In this document: positions 27,401-35,342 of the stretch, piece by piece
Position numbering within the stretch: position 1 is the stretch's first letter
How the letters are laid out: every line of letters begins with the position of its first letter
The notes under the pieces: model-generated
Database searches by the model: none
Told to the model about the DNA's origin: nothing
Seen by the model: only the letters and a program-made list of their open reading frames with translations
Assembly: GCF_029626265.1 (NCBI RefSeq)
Contig: NZ_JARUBN010000001.1
Span: 7,195,001-7,259,000, forward strand
DNA from: Micromonospora sp. WMMD1102
Lineage (GTDB): Bacteria; Actinomycetota; Actinomycetes; Mycobacteriales; Micromonosporaceae
Reading direction: 5' to 3'
Length of the DNA stretch: 64,000 nucleotides
Position numbers and translations under genes: made by a program

Positions 27401-29233
27401 TCAGCCCGCCTCCGCGACGTCGCGCCGGGCCGCCGCCAGCTCGTCCAACTGCCGCAGTACCGCGCTCGCCAGCGCTGCCGCGGTGCCGGGGCGCTCGTGC
27501 ACGATCTCCCGGGCCCGCCGCAGGTTGACCCGGACCATCTGGAGTGTCTGCTGCATCTTCGGGCCCGCCGCCGCCGCGCCGGCCAGCAGTTCCATGTCGT
27601 AGAGGTGCTCGGCCTCGTTGAGCAGGTCCAGCGCGTGCTTGGTGAGCCGATCGCTACGCAGCGGTGGACGGCGCAGCACGCGTACCGTGGTGACGAGGCC
27701 CTGCACCACCCGCTCGGTGTAATACCACGAGGGGGCGTCGTGGTATTCGTCGAACTGCCGGAACACCCGGGCCGGCTGGTCCCACAGGCTCCGGCTGTTG
27801 CCCCGTTCCAGGCGCCGCAGCACCAGGTGGTCCCAGACCAGGTCGGCCAGGTCCAGCATCCTGGCCCGCTGGTCCGCGTCGCTGAGCAGACCGGCGATGT
27901 ACGCGGTGCGCTGCAACAGCAGCGCCGAGAACTCGGTAACCGCCCAGCGCAGCGTGGGACCGCCCAGCTTGTCGCTGTTCTGCAACGTCATCCGTACGCC
28001 CGGCGAGTGCAGCGTGAGCGCCGGATCCTCGTCGAACGGCCGCCGGGTCACCCGGGCCCGGTTGGCCAGTTCCTCCAGCACCGCCCCGACCCGGCTGAGG
28101 TCGGCGTCGGCGCCCCGCTCGACCACCAGACCCTTGACCGCCAGCGAGGTCACCAACAGGGTGTAGTAGTCGTTGGCGTCCCGGTCGGTGGTCCGCCACG
28201 GGATGTCCTCCAGCGGCCACCGGTGCCCGTCGCCGAAGGTGGCGACGGTGGCCCAGTAGCCCCGCGTCAGGTCCCACCGCAGTTGCAGCGCCCGGGAGAG
28301 CCGCTGCTGCTCCTCGTTGAGCAGACCCAGGATCCGGGTCCGCTCGGTGAAGAGCTCCTCGATCGCGTCGATCGCGATCACGGTGAAGTAGAGGTACGGC
28401 TCCTCGGGCGCCACCCCGGCACGCTGCTCGCCGATCGGCTCGGTCGTCTCGACGTCCGGCGCCTCCCGGACGGTGCCCCAGGACCAGCCGCACTCGAAGA
28501 GCCGGTTCGGACTGTCCAGGTCGGCCACCTGGCCGGAACCGATCATGACCTCGCGGAAGCTCGCGATCGTCTGCCGCAGCCGGCGGCGCAGCTGCGCGAC
28601 GACCTGACGCTGCGGCAGGTTGCTCTGGTTGAGGGTGCGGACCAGCGCCTGCCCCTCTTCGGAGTCGACGTCGAAGACGTTCACCGCGAAACTGCGCAGC
28701 AGACCCACCATGGCGGCGGTCAGCCGGGTGCTCGCCATCGTCTCCAGGTCGTCGATCTCCCGAATGATCTCCTCCCGGCGGACCGCTGTCCGGAAGACCC
28801 GGGCGAAACCGATGGCGGCCAGGGAAAGGGTGATCGACATGGCGAACGAGTCCACGATGTCGAGATCGAGTTGCTGCTCGGACGGCTCGCCGCCGTCGGT
28901 CTGGAAATAGGTCCGGCCGGAGAAGACCGGCGTCCCTGATTTGTCGGTGTAGCGTTGGTAATAGTCGGTGAGCACCTGGATGAGTACCCGGGGAATCTGG
29001 GTCGCGGTGCCGAGCGGGCGCAACGCCCTGATCATTTCGTCGGCGGTCTCGTCCGGACGGTCCAGCCCGAAGTCCGCCTGGGTCGCCGGCAGCAGGATGC
29101 AGAGCAGCTGTTCGGCGTCACTGATCGAGTTCGGCCCGTCCCGACCGCCCCACTGCCACTTTCCGTCCTGCCAGCTCGTCCGGACGGTGGCCGCCCAGAT
29201 CTCCAGGAGCTCCTGACGGGGCTGGATCCTCAT
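27401..29233 (-). CDS. SCO2524-family protein, unknown function
   Basis: This is a 610-residue, mainly helical, soluble protein. The opening MRIQPRQELLEIWAATVR, the block GPNSISDAEQLLCILLPAT, and LFECGWSWG are features I recognise from the SCO2524 family. It has one hydrophobic helix (about 133-150, SFAMSITLSLAAIGFARVF) that may be buried, not membrane-spanning. No enzyme signature is seen. It starts at ATG 29231-29233 without a clear Shine-Dalgarno, so a leaderless or near-leaderless mRNA is possible. It is the first gene of the three-gene operon running left to the SCO2522-family gene. Confidence 0.82.
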   Translation of the reverse strand: MRIQPRQELLEIWAATVRTSWQDGKWQWGGRDGPNSISDAEQLLCILLPATQADFGLDRPDETADEMIRALRPLGTATQIPRVLIQVLTDYYQRYTDKSGTPVFSGRTYFQTDGGEPSEQQLDLDIVDSFAMSITLSLAAIGFARVFRTAVRREEIIREIDDLETMASTRLTAAMVGLLRSFAVNVFDVDSEEGQALVRTLNQSNLPQRQVVAQLRRRLRQTIASFREVMIGSGQVADLDSPNRLFECGWSWGTVREAPDVETTEPIGEQRAGVAPEEPYLYFTVIAIDAIEELFTERTRILGLLNEEQQRLSRALQLRWDLTRGYWATVATFGDGHRWPLEDIPWRTTDRDANDYYTLLVTSLAVKGLVVERGADADLSRVGAVLEELANRARVTRRPFDEDPALTLHSPGVRMTLQNSDKLGGPTLRWAVTEFSALLLQRTAYIAGLLSDADQRARMLDLADLVWDHLVLRRLERGNSRSLWDQPARVFRQFDEYHDAPSWYYTERVVQGLVTTVRVLRRPPLRSDRLTKHALDLLNEAEHLYDMELLAGAAAAGPKMQQTLQMVRVNLRRAREIVHERPGTAAALASAVLRQLDELAAARRDVAEAG

Positions 29234-29585
29234 CTATCGTGCACCACCATCCGCGAAAAACACCGGCCAGGTCGAGCGGCACTCATGTCGTGCGTCGGGC
29301 AGCCCGACGACTGTCCCGCGCGTCCCGATGATAGAGACGTGATCGACCGGCTGCGGCAGCCCCGGCTCCACCACCGGTGGTGAATCAAAGGAAGATGCTG
29401 GTCAACGCCGTAATGATCGGCCTTTCCACAGTGGTGCCACGTTTCACCGCGGTCACCCCCTTCGCATCTCGGGCCTATCCATCAATGATGGCGTACGCGT
29501 CAAGGCGGGCGGAACACCTCGCCCGGCCGCCCACCAGGAACGGCCGTCGCGGGCCGCCCACCAGGAGCGGCGTCGCGGGAGCCGG
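29234..29585. other. Gene-free stretch with a short tandem repeat
   Basis: These 352 bp separate the SCO2524-family start from the end of the LuxR gene and must contain the promoter of the three-gene operon. A tandem pair of about 26-27 bp (29527-29553 and 29554-29579, CCGCCCACCAGGA core) abuts the LuxR stop. A run with lower GC at 29240-29480 has no convincing frame. Confidence 0.5.
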
Positions 29586-30581
29586 TCAGCCCTGCCGGGC
29601 CGGGTCGGTGAGCTGCTGGCGTACCGCCCAGAGCGCCGCCTCGGTGCGCGACGCCGAGCCGGTCTTGCGGAGCAGGTTGGAGACGTGCACGGTGACCGTG
29701 CGTACCGAGATGCCGAGCGAGCGGGCCACCTGCTTGTTGGACATGCCGGCGGCCAGGCAGGAGAGCACCTCGACCTCCCGGCCGGTCAACTGTCCGGGCG
29801 GGAAGGGGTGCACCGGCTCGGCGACGAGTTCCTCGGGTCGCTGGCCGCGCTCGGCCACCAGCAGCTCCATCAGCTGGAAGGGGTTGCCGCCGGTACGCCG
29901 GCACACCGACTCGACGACCGCCGGCGACACCGGCAGGCCGGGATAGACCTGGGCGAGCACGGCGGCCACGTCCGGCCGGTCGAGTGGACCGAGGTGCTGC
30001 CGGACCACGCCCGGCGCGCCGGAGAGCCGGGCCAGGGTGGCGGCGACCAGCCGGGGCGACACCGCCTCCTCCGGCGGCCGGCTGCCGACCACCAGCAGGG
30101 CCGGCAGGTCCGGTGCGGCGGCCAACTCGCCGACCAGGTTCAGGCTGGCCGGGTCGAGCGCGTGCAGGTCCTCCACCACCAGTACGGCCGGACCGGCGCC
30201 GACGAGTGCCCGCACGGTGCGTACCGCCAGTCGCAGCAGGGCGTCCGGGGCGTACCGCTCCCGGGGCGCGTTCGGGTGCTGGGCCAGCCAGGCCAGCGCG
30301 TCGGGCGGCAGCGGCAGGTCGGCGGTGTCCCGACCGGTGAGCGCGGCGGCGAGCCAGTCGTACGGTGCCGGGGTGTGCACCCGGGCCGTACCGCTCAGCA
30401 CTGTCGACGGCCGGGGTGTTAGACCGTCCAGGGCCGTGCTGATCAGCAGGCTCTTGCCCACCCCGGCGGCGCCGGTGAGCAGCACGCAGCCGGTCCGGGA
30501 GCGCCCGCCGGCGACCGTGGCCCAGGCGGCGGCGAACTCGGCCAGTTCGCCGGCACGCCCGACCATGGAGACCGGCATCAT
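29586..30581 (-). CDS. ATPase-LuxR transcriptional regulator (short LAL type)
   Basis: This 331-residue regulator has an N-terminal AAA-like ATPase with Walker A GAAGVGKS (K43) and Walker B VLVVEDLHALDP. A C-terminal LuxR helix-turn-helix (about 265-325) reads LTGREVEVLSCLAAGMSNKQ then VARSLGISVRTV. Most large ATP-binding LuxR (LAL) regulators are 800-1000 residues with a TPR-like middle; here that sensor middle is absent, leaving ATPase plus DNA binding. It starts at ATG 30579-30581, with a second ATG next to it. It is divergent from a PP2C phosphatase. A perfect 16-bp palindrome lies 11 bp upstream, a likely binding site for itself or another dimeric regulator. Confidence 0.88.
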   Translation of the reverse strand: MMPVSMVGRAGELAEFAAAWATVAGGRSRTGCVLLTGAAGVGKSLLISTALDGLTPRPSTVLSGTARVHTPAPYDWLAAALTGRDTADLPLPPDALAWLAQHPNAPRERYAPDALLRLAVRTVRALVGAGPAVLVVEDLHALDPASLNLVGELAAAPDLPALLVVGSRPPEEAVSPRLVAATLARLSGAPGVVRQHLGPLDRPDVAAVLAQVYPGLPVSPAVVESVCRRTGGNPFQLMELLVAERGQRPEELVAEPVHPFPPGQLTGREVEVLSCLAAGMSNKQVARSLGISVRTVTVHVSNLLRKTGSASRTEAALWAVRQQLTDPARQG

Positions 30582-30591
30582 GCGTCAACAT

Positions 30592-30607
30592 TACGCAGTA
30601 CTGCGTA
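30592..30607. promoter_or_regulatory. Perfect 16-bp palindrome in divergent promoter
   Basis: TACGCAGTACTGCGTA is a perfect palindrome between the divergent LuxR-ATPase and PP2C genes, 11 bp from the first start and 38 bp from the second. Its position and symmetry fit an operator that could control both genes. Confidence 0.6.
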
Positions 30608-30644
30608 GTGACTTCGCCGTGGATCTCGGGGCAAGCTGCACGGT

Positions 30645-31364
30645 ATGACCTTTGTCCTGCGCAGCCTGGCGGTCAGTGACCCTGGCCTGGTCCGGCCGAA
30701 CAACGAGGACGTGGCGTTCGCCGGCAGCCGGCTGGTCGCCGTCGCCGACGGCATGGGCGGCGCACCGGCCGGCGAGGTGGCCAGCGAGATCGTGATCAGC
30801 TCCCTGGCCCCGGTCGAGCGGTCCGCTGCCGACGTCGAACCCGTGGCCGCCCTGCTGGCGGCGATCGACACGGCCACCGCCCGGATCCGGGCGGTGACCG
30901 ACGCCGACCAGGCCACCGAGGGGATGGGCAGTACGGTCACCGCGATGCTGCTGGCCGGCCGCCGGCTCGCGGTCGCGCACGTCGGCGACTCCCGGGGGTA
31001 CCTGCTGCGGACCGGCCGGCTGGCGCAGCTCACCCGGGACGACACCTTCGTGCAGGAGCTGGTCGACCAGGGCGGGCTGACCCCGGAGGAGGCCCGCCGG
31101 CATCCGCAGCGGTCGCTCGTCACCCGGGTCGTCCAGGGCGGCCCGCTCGAACCCGCCACGGTCGCGCTGATCGCCCAGCCCGGCGACCGGCTGCTGCTGT
31201 GCAGCGACGGCCTCTCCGACGTGGTCGACGACGACGCCCTCGCCGGCACGCTGGCCGGTTTCCCGGACCGGGAGGAGTGTGCGCGACAGTTGGTCAAGCT
31301 CGCCCACCAGGCGGGTGCCCCGGACAACGTGACGCTGGTGGTGGCGGACGTCGCCGCCGAATAA
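30645..31364 (+). CDS. PP2C-family serine/threonine protein phosphatase
   Basis: This is a cytosolic PP2C phosphatase of 239 residues. The metal-binding motifs are intact: SDPGLVRPNNED near the start, VAVADGMGG, GSTVTAMLL, HVGDSRGYLLR, LLLCSDGLSD and DNVTLVVADV at the end. It resembles PstP/Stp phosphatases, which reverse Ser/Thr kinase signalling, but lacks the membrane anchor of PstP, so it is a soluble paralogue. It begins at ATG 30645. It is divergent from the LuxR-ATPase and followed 48 bp later by a decayed gene. No kinase gene is adjacent. Confidence 0.9.
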   Translation: MTFVLRSLAVSDPGLVRPNNEDVAFAGSRLVAVADGMGGAPAGEVASEIVISSLAPVERSAADVEPVAALLAAIDTATARIRAVTDADQATEGMGSTVTAMLLAGRRLAVAHVGDSRGYLLRTGRLAQLTRDDTFVQELVDQGGLTPEEARRHPQRSLVTRVVQGGPLEPATVALIAQPGDRLLLCSDGLSDVVDDDALAGTLAGFPDREECARQLVKLAHQAGAPDNVTLVVADVAAE

Positions 31365-31412
31365 TTGCCCCGGCGCGGGGCGGTGACCGCCCGCGGGCGG
31401 GAGGGTGGCGCG

Positions 31413-32083
31413 GTGACGGTGATCGAGCTCGGCGAGGAACGCTACGACCCGCCGGCCGCGGCCGTACCGTCCCGGCGGTGGCGGCGTCGGCGGCTCCGGA
31501 CGGCCGGGCTCGCGCTGGCCGGCGTACTGGTGCTAGGTGCCGGCGGCGCGGCGGCACCGGCACCGCCGGAGTTCACCGAGATCTACCAGGGGCGGCTGGG
31601 CGGCGCCACCCACCTGCTGACCGCTGACCGGTTCTTCGTCGCCGAACCGGTCACCGAGGACCTCCGCCGGGTCAGCGCGTACGAGCTGACCCGGGGGCGG
31701 CTGCTGTGGAGCGGGACGTACCCGGTCGAGCAGCCCGAGGCCAACCTCTACCTGGCGGGCGACCTGCTGATGCTTGTCGACGGCGCCGAGCGGACCATGC
31801 TGCTGGACTCCGGCACCGGGCAGCCGCGCTGGTCGGTGCCGGAGATCCTCCGGGTGGTTGCCGCTCCGGCCGACCGGCACCGCCGCGCGGACCTGGCTGG
31901 GCCTGGTCGACCCCGGGGACACCGCCGTCCGGCCGCTGGATCCGCTGCCGCACGCCATCCTGTCCTGCCAGGTGGTGACCGGGGCGATCGCGTGCCGCAC
32001 GCACCTCGCGGAGGTACGGGTCTGGCGGCTGCGCCCCCGACCCGGCCCCGGGCCGGGTCGGCGACGGCGACCGGAAGGGCTGA
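31413..32083 (+). pseudogene. Membrane-anchored PQQ-like repeat protein, decayed
   Basis: GTG 31413 follows GGGAGGG and opens a protein with a basic stretch, one membrane helix (about 30-48) and then PQQ/beta-propeller-like sequence (TADRFFVAEPVTEDLRRVSA, LLWSGTYPVEQPE, LLDSGTGQPRWSV). Near 31855-31895 the protein-like sequence changes frame: TWLGLVDPGDTAVRPLDPLP and CQVVTGAIACRTHLAEVRVW are in a different frame. It then fades; a TGA that could be the original stop is at 32081-32083. The total is much shorter than a full propeller, so internal sequence is missing. It follows the PP2C gene by 48 bp. The family call is tentative. Confidence 0.6.
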
Positions 32084-32123
32084 TTGCTCCCGCGTCGGCG
32101 ACCCCGCTCGGTAATCTCGACAT

Positions 32124-32363
32124 ATGGTGCAAACTGCTTCGCGTACCCGGCTCGCCGAACCGCCGCACCGGTCGACGGTGCGGCTCACCGTCAACGGCCG
32201 ACCACACGAGATCGACCTCGACAACCGGACCACCCTGCTCGACGTGCTCCGCGAACACCTCGGCCTGACCGGTGCCAAGAAGGGCTGCGACCACGGGCAG
32301 TGCGGCTCCTGCACGGTGCTGCTCGACGGCCGGCGGGTGAAGAGCTGCCTGGGCGTCCGATGA
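32124..32363 (+). pseudogene. Molybdenum hydroxylase [2Fe-2S] subunit, C-terminal half missing
   Basis: This 79-residue fragment begins [14 protein letters not shown]. It carries the plant-type ferredoxin motif ([18 protein letters not shown]) of xanthine dehydrogenase/aldehyde oxidoreductase small subunits (YagT/CoxS). The protein should continue into a helical second [2Fe-2S] domain of about 80 residues with CXXC motifs. Here it stops with TGA at 32361-32363, straight after KSCLGVR. The stop overlaps the ATG of the next remnant as ATGA, so the operon structure survived while the middle was lost. Without the second cluster, electron transfer to the flavin subunit would fail. Confidence 0.8.
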
Positions 32364-32942
32364 GGAGCTTCCGGTACGAGCGGAGCACCGACCCGGGCCG
32401 GCGGTGGCGCTGGTCGCCGCCGAGCCGGACGCGGTGTACCTCGGTGGGGGCACCAACCTGGTCGACCTGATGAAGCTCGGCGTGGCCCGGCCACGGCTGC
32501 TGGTCGACGTCACCCTGCTGCCGCTGGACTCGGTCGAGCCGACCCCGGACGGCGGGCTGCGGATCGGCGCCACGGTCCGGAACAGCGACCTGGCCGCGCA
32601 CCCGACGGTCCGGCGGGACTTCCCGGTGCTGTCCCGGGCCCTGCTCGCCGGGGCGAGCGGACAACTGCGCAACATGGCCACCGTCGGCGGCAACCTGCTG
32701 CAACGTACCCGCTGCTTCTACTTCCAGGACGTCAGCCGGCCCTGCAACAAGCGCGAACCCCAGGGCCGGCTGTGCGGCGCTGGAGGGGCAGAACCGGGAG
32801 CTGGCCATCCTCGGCTGGTCGCCGCGGTGCGTCGCCACCCACCCCTCCGACATGGCGGTGGCGCTGGTCGCCCTCGACGCCGTGGTGGAGGTGCTGGAAC
32901 CGGCCGGCGCCCGGGACATCCCGCTGGCCGAGTTCCACCGGC
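32360..32942 (+). pseudogene. Molybdenum hydroxylase FAD subunit, frameshifted and truncated
   Basis: ATG 32360 opens [13 protein letters not shown], the standard start of YagS/CoxM-type flavin subunits. A frameshift near 32395-32403 leads into [20 protein letters not shown] and [20 protein letters not shown], which are FAD-binding motifs. A second shift near 32765 leads into [16 protein letters not shown] and [17 protein letters not shown], ending at PLAEFHR. The C-terminal CO dehydrogenase flavoprotein domain is gone. Two frameshifts plus loss of the end make it non-functional. Confidence 0.82.
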
Positions 32943-33038
32943 GCGGTCACCAACGCGGTCTACCACGCCACCGGGCTGCGCTTCCGTACCCTGCCGATCC
33001 AGCTCGACGAGCTGGTGGACCGGCTGCCGACCGGTTGA
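32943..33038 (+). pseudogene. Last 31 codons of a molybdopterin-binding subunit
   Basis: The frame [20 protein letters not shown] continues to LVDRLPTG and a TGA at 33036-33038. This is the typical extreme C-terminus of XdhA/YagR-type large subunits, which are normally about 700 residues. It is joined directly to the FAD-subunit remnant, so a deletion removed the rest of that subunit and nearly all of this one. Confidence 0.75.
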
Positions 33039-33097
33039 GGCCGGCACGCCCAGCGTAAGACGCGAGGGACGGACGTGATCCACCTCGCAGTACTTGT

Positions 33098-33117
33098 ACC
33101 TGACGTCAACGTCAGGT
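33098..33117. promoter_or_regulatory. Operator-like inverted repeat before SDR remnant
   Basis: ACCTGACG-TCAA-CGTCAGGT is a perfect 8-bp inverted repeat with a 4-base spacer. It lies between TTGTAC (33094-33099) and CATAGC (33118-33123), which resembles the long-spacer promoters bound by MerR-family activators. It is 14 bp from the start of the SDR remnant. No MerR gene is nearby. Confidence 0.45.
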
Positions 33118-33131
33118 CATAGCGTGGCGGC

Positions 33132-33717
33132 ATGCGGATCAACGGAAAGAATGCCCTCGTCACCGGCGCCAACCGCGGTCTCGGCAAGGCGTTCGTTCGC
33201 CGAGGCTCTCCTCGCTCGCGGCGCCACCATGTACGCCACCGCCCGCCGCCCCGACCAGATGGACATTCCCGGCGTCGTGCCCCTGCAGCTGGACATCACC
33301 GATCCGGTGTCCATCGAAGCCGCGGCCACCGAGGTGGGCGAACTCGACATCCTCGTCAACAACGCCGGGATTTCCACAGACGCCACCTTGCTCGGGCCCT
33401 CCACGGAGAACGTCCGCCGCGAGTTCGAGACGAACGTCTGGGGCACCCTCAACGTCACCCGGGCCTTCGCCCCCGCCAGCAACGGCTACGCCGCCTCGAA
33501 GGCGGCGGAATGGTCCCTGACCAACGGCGTCAGACTCGAGTTGGCCAGCCAGAAAACCCAGGTCATCGCCTTGGCCCTGGCCATAGCCGACACCGACATG
33601 ATGGCAGCCTACGACATCCCCAAGCTCCCGCCCACGAGGTCGTCACCACGGCCCCTGGACGGCCTGGAGGCGGGCGAACTCGAAGTGATCGCGGGGCTGC
33701 AGCGCCCAGAGTGTTGA
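33132..33717 (+). pseudogene. Short-chain dehydrogenase, decayed
   Basis: The start reads MRINGKNALVTGANRGLGKA, a classical SDR NAD(P)-binding motif. At 33192-33199 a tandem TTCGTTCG, probably a 4-base duplication, shifts the frame. The continuation is AEALLARGATMYATARRPDQ, LDILVNNAGIS, NVWGTLNVTRAFAP and YAASKAAEWSL (the Tyr-Lys pair). About 20-25 residues before the YAASK motif, including the catalytic serine strand, are absent. The C-terminus diverges after DTDMMAAYDIPK. Frameshift, internal deletion and a lost end make it a clear pseudogene. Confidence 0.85.
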
Positions 33718-33767
33718 GAAAGCCACGCGCCCGCTCGGCGGAGCCTCGGGTAGCCTTGTTGCGCGGC

Positions 33768-33840
33768 GGGCCGCTAGCTCAATTGGCAGAGCTGTGGACT
33801 TTTAATCCATAGGTTCGGGGTTCGAGTCCCCGGCGGCCCA
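33768..33840 (+). tRNA. tRNA-Lys(TTT)
   Basis: This is a full cloverleaf of 73 nt. The acceptor arms GGGCCGC and GCGGCCC pair with discriminator A. The D arm is GCTCAATTGGCAGAGC, the anticodon loop is CTTTTAA with anticodon TTT at 33801-33803, and the T arm is CGGGG-TTCGAGT-CCCCG. The CCA end is not encoded. It sits exactly where decayed host genes end and IS fragments begin, which fits use of its 3' end as an integration site. I found no second copy of the 3' end by eye. Confidence 0.96.
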
Positions 33841-33931
33841 CAAATCCACGCCCCGAACTGCCTATATAGAAATCGATCTAATCGATTGGATCGGGCTTCG
33901 CGGCGGCTCGGCGGCGGAGCCCTCTCGGTCA

Positions 33932-34203
33932 GGATGGTTTGAGACACCCCGTGTGAGTGGGGTGGTGACCTGCCGAGGGCGGGGATCGGAGATCCTTGTG
34001 TACGTGTCCACCTCGTCTGGCAAGCAGCCGGCGTCCGGCGGTGGGGATCCTGCACCGAAGCCGTCGCGGCGGGTTTTCAGCCCGGAGTACAAGCTCGCGG
34101 TGGTCGCCGCGTACGAGAACGCCGCGAACGGGGAGAAGGGTACGGTCCTGCGCCGGGAAGGCTTGTACTCGTCGCACATCATCAAATGGACACGGGCTCC
34201 CAA
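33932..34203 (+). mobile_element. IS3-family remnant: left end and OrfA fragment
   Basis: A sequence resembling an IS3 terminal region (GTTTGAGACACCCC, with a CACCCC..GGGGTG dyad) begins near 33932. A frame with FSPEYKLAVVAAYENAANGE then GLYSSHIIKWTR follows, which is the helix-turn-helix OrfA of IS3/IS911-like elements. It breaks off after KWTRA, well short of the usual 100 residues. It starts 92 bp past tRNA-Lys. Confidence 0.7.
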
Positions 34204-34395
34204 CACACAGATTGGCGGCCTCCAGCACAGCTGGGCCTGACCCGGCACGCCCGCCTCGCCGCCGCGCACGGCATCCGCCTGTCCAACAGCCGGCGCGGGC
34301 AATGCTGGGACAACGCGGTAGCCGAATCCTTCTTTGCCACGGTCAAGACCGAGCTGCTGCACCGGCAGCCACCCGCCACGCCATTCAACCGGTGA
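34186..34395 (+). mobile_element. IS3-type integrase core fragment (OrfB end)
   Basis: The frame contains HGIRLSNSRRGQCWDNAVAE followed by SFFATVKTELLHRQ, the last catalytic block of IS3-type DDE integrases, where the Glu of AESFF is the third acidic residue. It overlaps the OrfA fragment in another frame and ends at 34395. Most of OrfB is deleted, so the OrfA and OrfB ends have been fused. Confidence 0.7.
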
Positions 34396-34445
34396 ACCAG
34401 GCCGCCTAGATAAGATCACCACATCGACCCCGTCCGTCGAAACGG

Positions 34446-34634
34446 GTCAAGCCCACTCTGCACGCCCTCACCCGAGGCCTCGAACGGGACCACGACGCCG
34501 TCAACGCCGCGCTCATGCTTCCGTACAGCAACGGCCCCACCGAAGGCGTCAACACCAAGACCAAACGGATCGCGCGTCAAATGCACGGACGAGCGGGCTT
34601 CACCCTGCTCCGCCACCGCATCCTCCTCGGATAG
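34446..34634 (+). mobile_element. ISL3-family transposase C-terminal fragment
   Basis: An uninterrupted frame of 62 codons reads YSNGPTEGVNTKTKRIARQM and ends GFTLLRHRILLG before a TAG at 34632-34634. This is the conserved end of ISL3-family DDE transposases. The rest of the gene is absent. It is a different family from the IS3 pieces next to it, so at least two elements landed here. Confidence 0.75.
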
Positions 34635-34964
34635 CAGTACCCTCCGTCACCACCGAATGTGAGACAGGCCCGTCAACTTCTCCACCCGAGGGTCGGAGAC
34701 CTCGCGCGTCCACAGCGACACGTGGCGGTCCCACGACCACCACCGACGGACAAAACGGTCCAGCCGAAACGGTCGGCCAGGGAGCAACACCCCTCTGACG
34801 AATCGAGGTTGGGCAACGAACCGACGGTAACCAACCTGCCCCCGCTAGTACCCGGTTCATCCTACTCGGGTGAGGCCGGATCACCCTTACCTGAGCCACT
34901 TTCTCACTGTGCGGCCTGCGACCCGACCTGGCCGACGATCCGGAACGCACCGGAAGGGAAGCGG
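34635..34964. other. Gene-free stretch after ISL3 fragment
   Basis: These 330 bp probably include the right end of the ISL3 element (CACCGAATGTGAGACAGG near 34650-34668). They also hold the promoter region of the following operon. A small inverted repeat GGGTGA-N7-TCACCC lies at 34869-34887, about 78 bp before the next start. No protein-like frame is convincing. Confidence 0.5.
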
Positions 34965-35342
34965 ATGGCTGATCCGACAGAGGAGTTCTTCGAAAAGGTC
35001 AGCCGGAGCCCGGCGGAGAACATATCGGTTTTGGCCAGCGGGAGGATTCGCTTCGACCTTGAACACGATCTGCGTACTGAACATTGGCTTGCTACCATCG
35101 ACCCGCCCGAAGTACGCATCTCGCGTGAGAACCTCCCGGCGGACTGTGTCGTTCATGCCGGGAAAGGATTGTTCGACCGCATTATATCGGGCGACGACAA
35201 CTATTTCGCGGCTGAATTGCGCGGTGAGCTCACCATCGAAGGTGAGCCTTCATTGTTGGTCAATTTTGCCCGGCTGTTCTCCGGGCCAGCGGGTGCGCTC
35301 CATCCAACCGCAGTAAGGCGCAAGGAGGAACCGTGTCCTTGA
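34965..35342 (+). CDS. SCP2 sterol-binding-like domain protein
   Basis: This is a 125-residue protein resembling the SCP-2 sterol/lipid transfer fold. MADPTEEFFEKVSRSP is followed by a strand pair (IRFDLEHDLRTEHWLATIDP), then the hydrophobic pocket segment KGLFDRIISGDDNYFAAELR and the closing GELTIEGEPSLLVNFARLF. Such domains bind lipids or act as small substrate-presenting modules. ATG 34965 follows GGAAGGGA by 5 bp; a longer open frame upstream runs through IS debris and is rejected. Its stop overlaps the start of the glucosidase gene by 10 bp, so they are coupled. Third positions are visibly richer in A and T than in the flanking genes. Confidence 0.75.
   Translation: MADPTEEFFEKVSRSPAENISVLASGRIRFDLEHDLRTEHWLATIDPPEVRISRENLPADCVVHAGKGLFDRIISGDDNYFAAELRGELTIEGEPSLLVNFARLFSGPAGALHPTAVRRKEEPCP

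Noticed and set aside
29377..29946. A plus-strand ORF in the gap next to the LuxR gene
   Set aside because: Most of it is antisense to the LuxR domain, and the free part is short, serine/arginine-rich and lacks a ribosome site.
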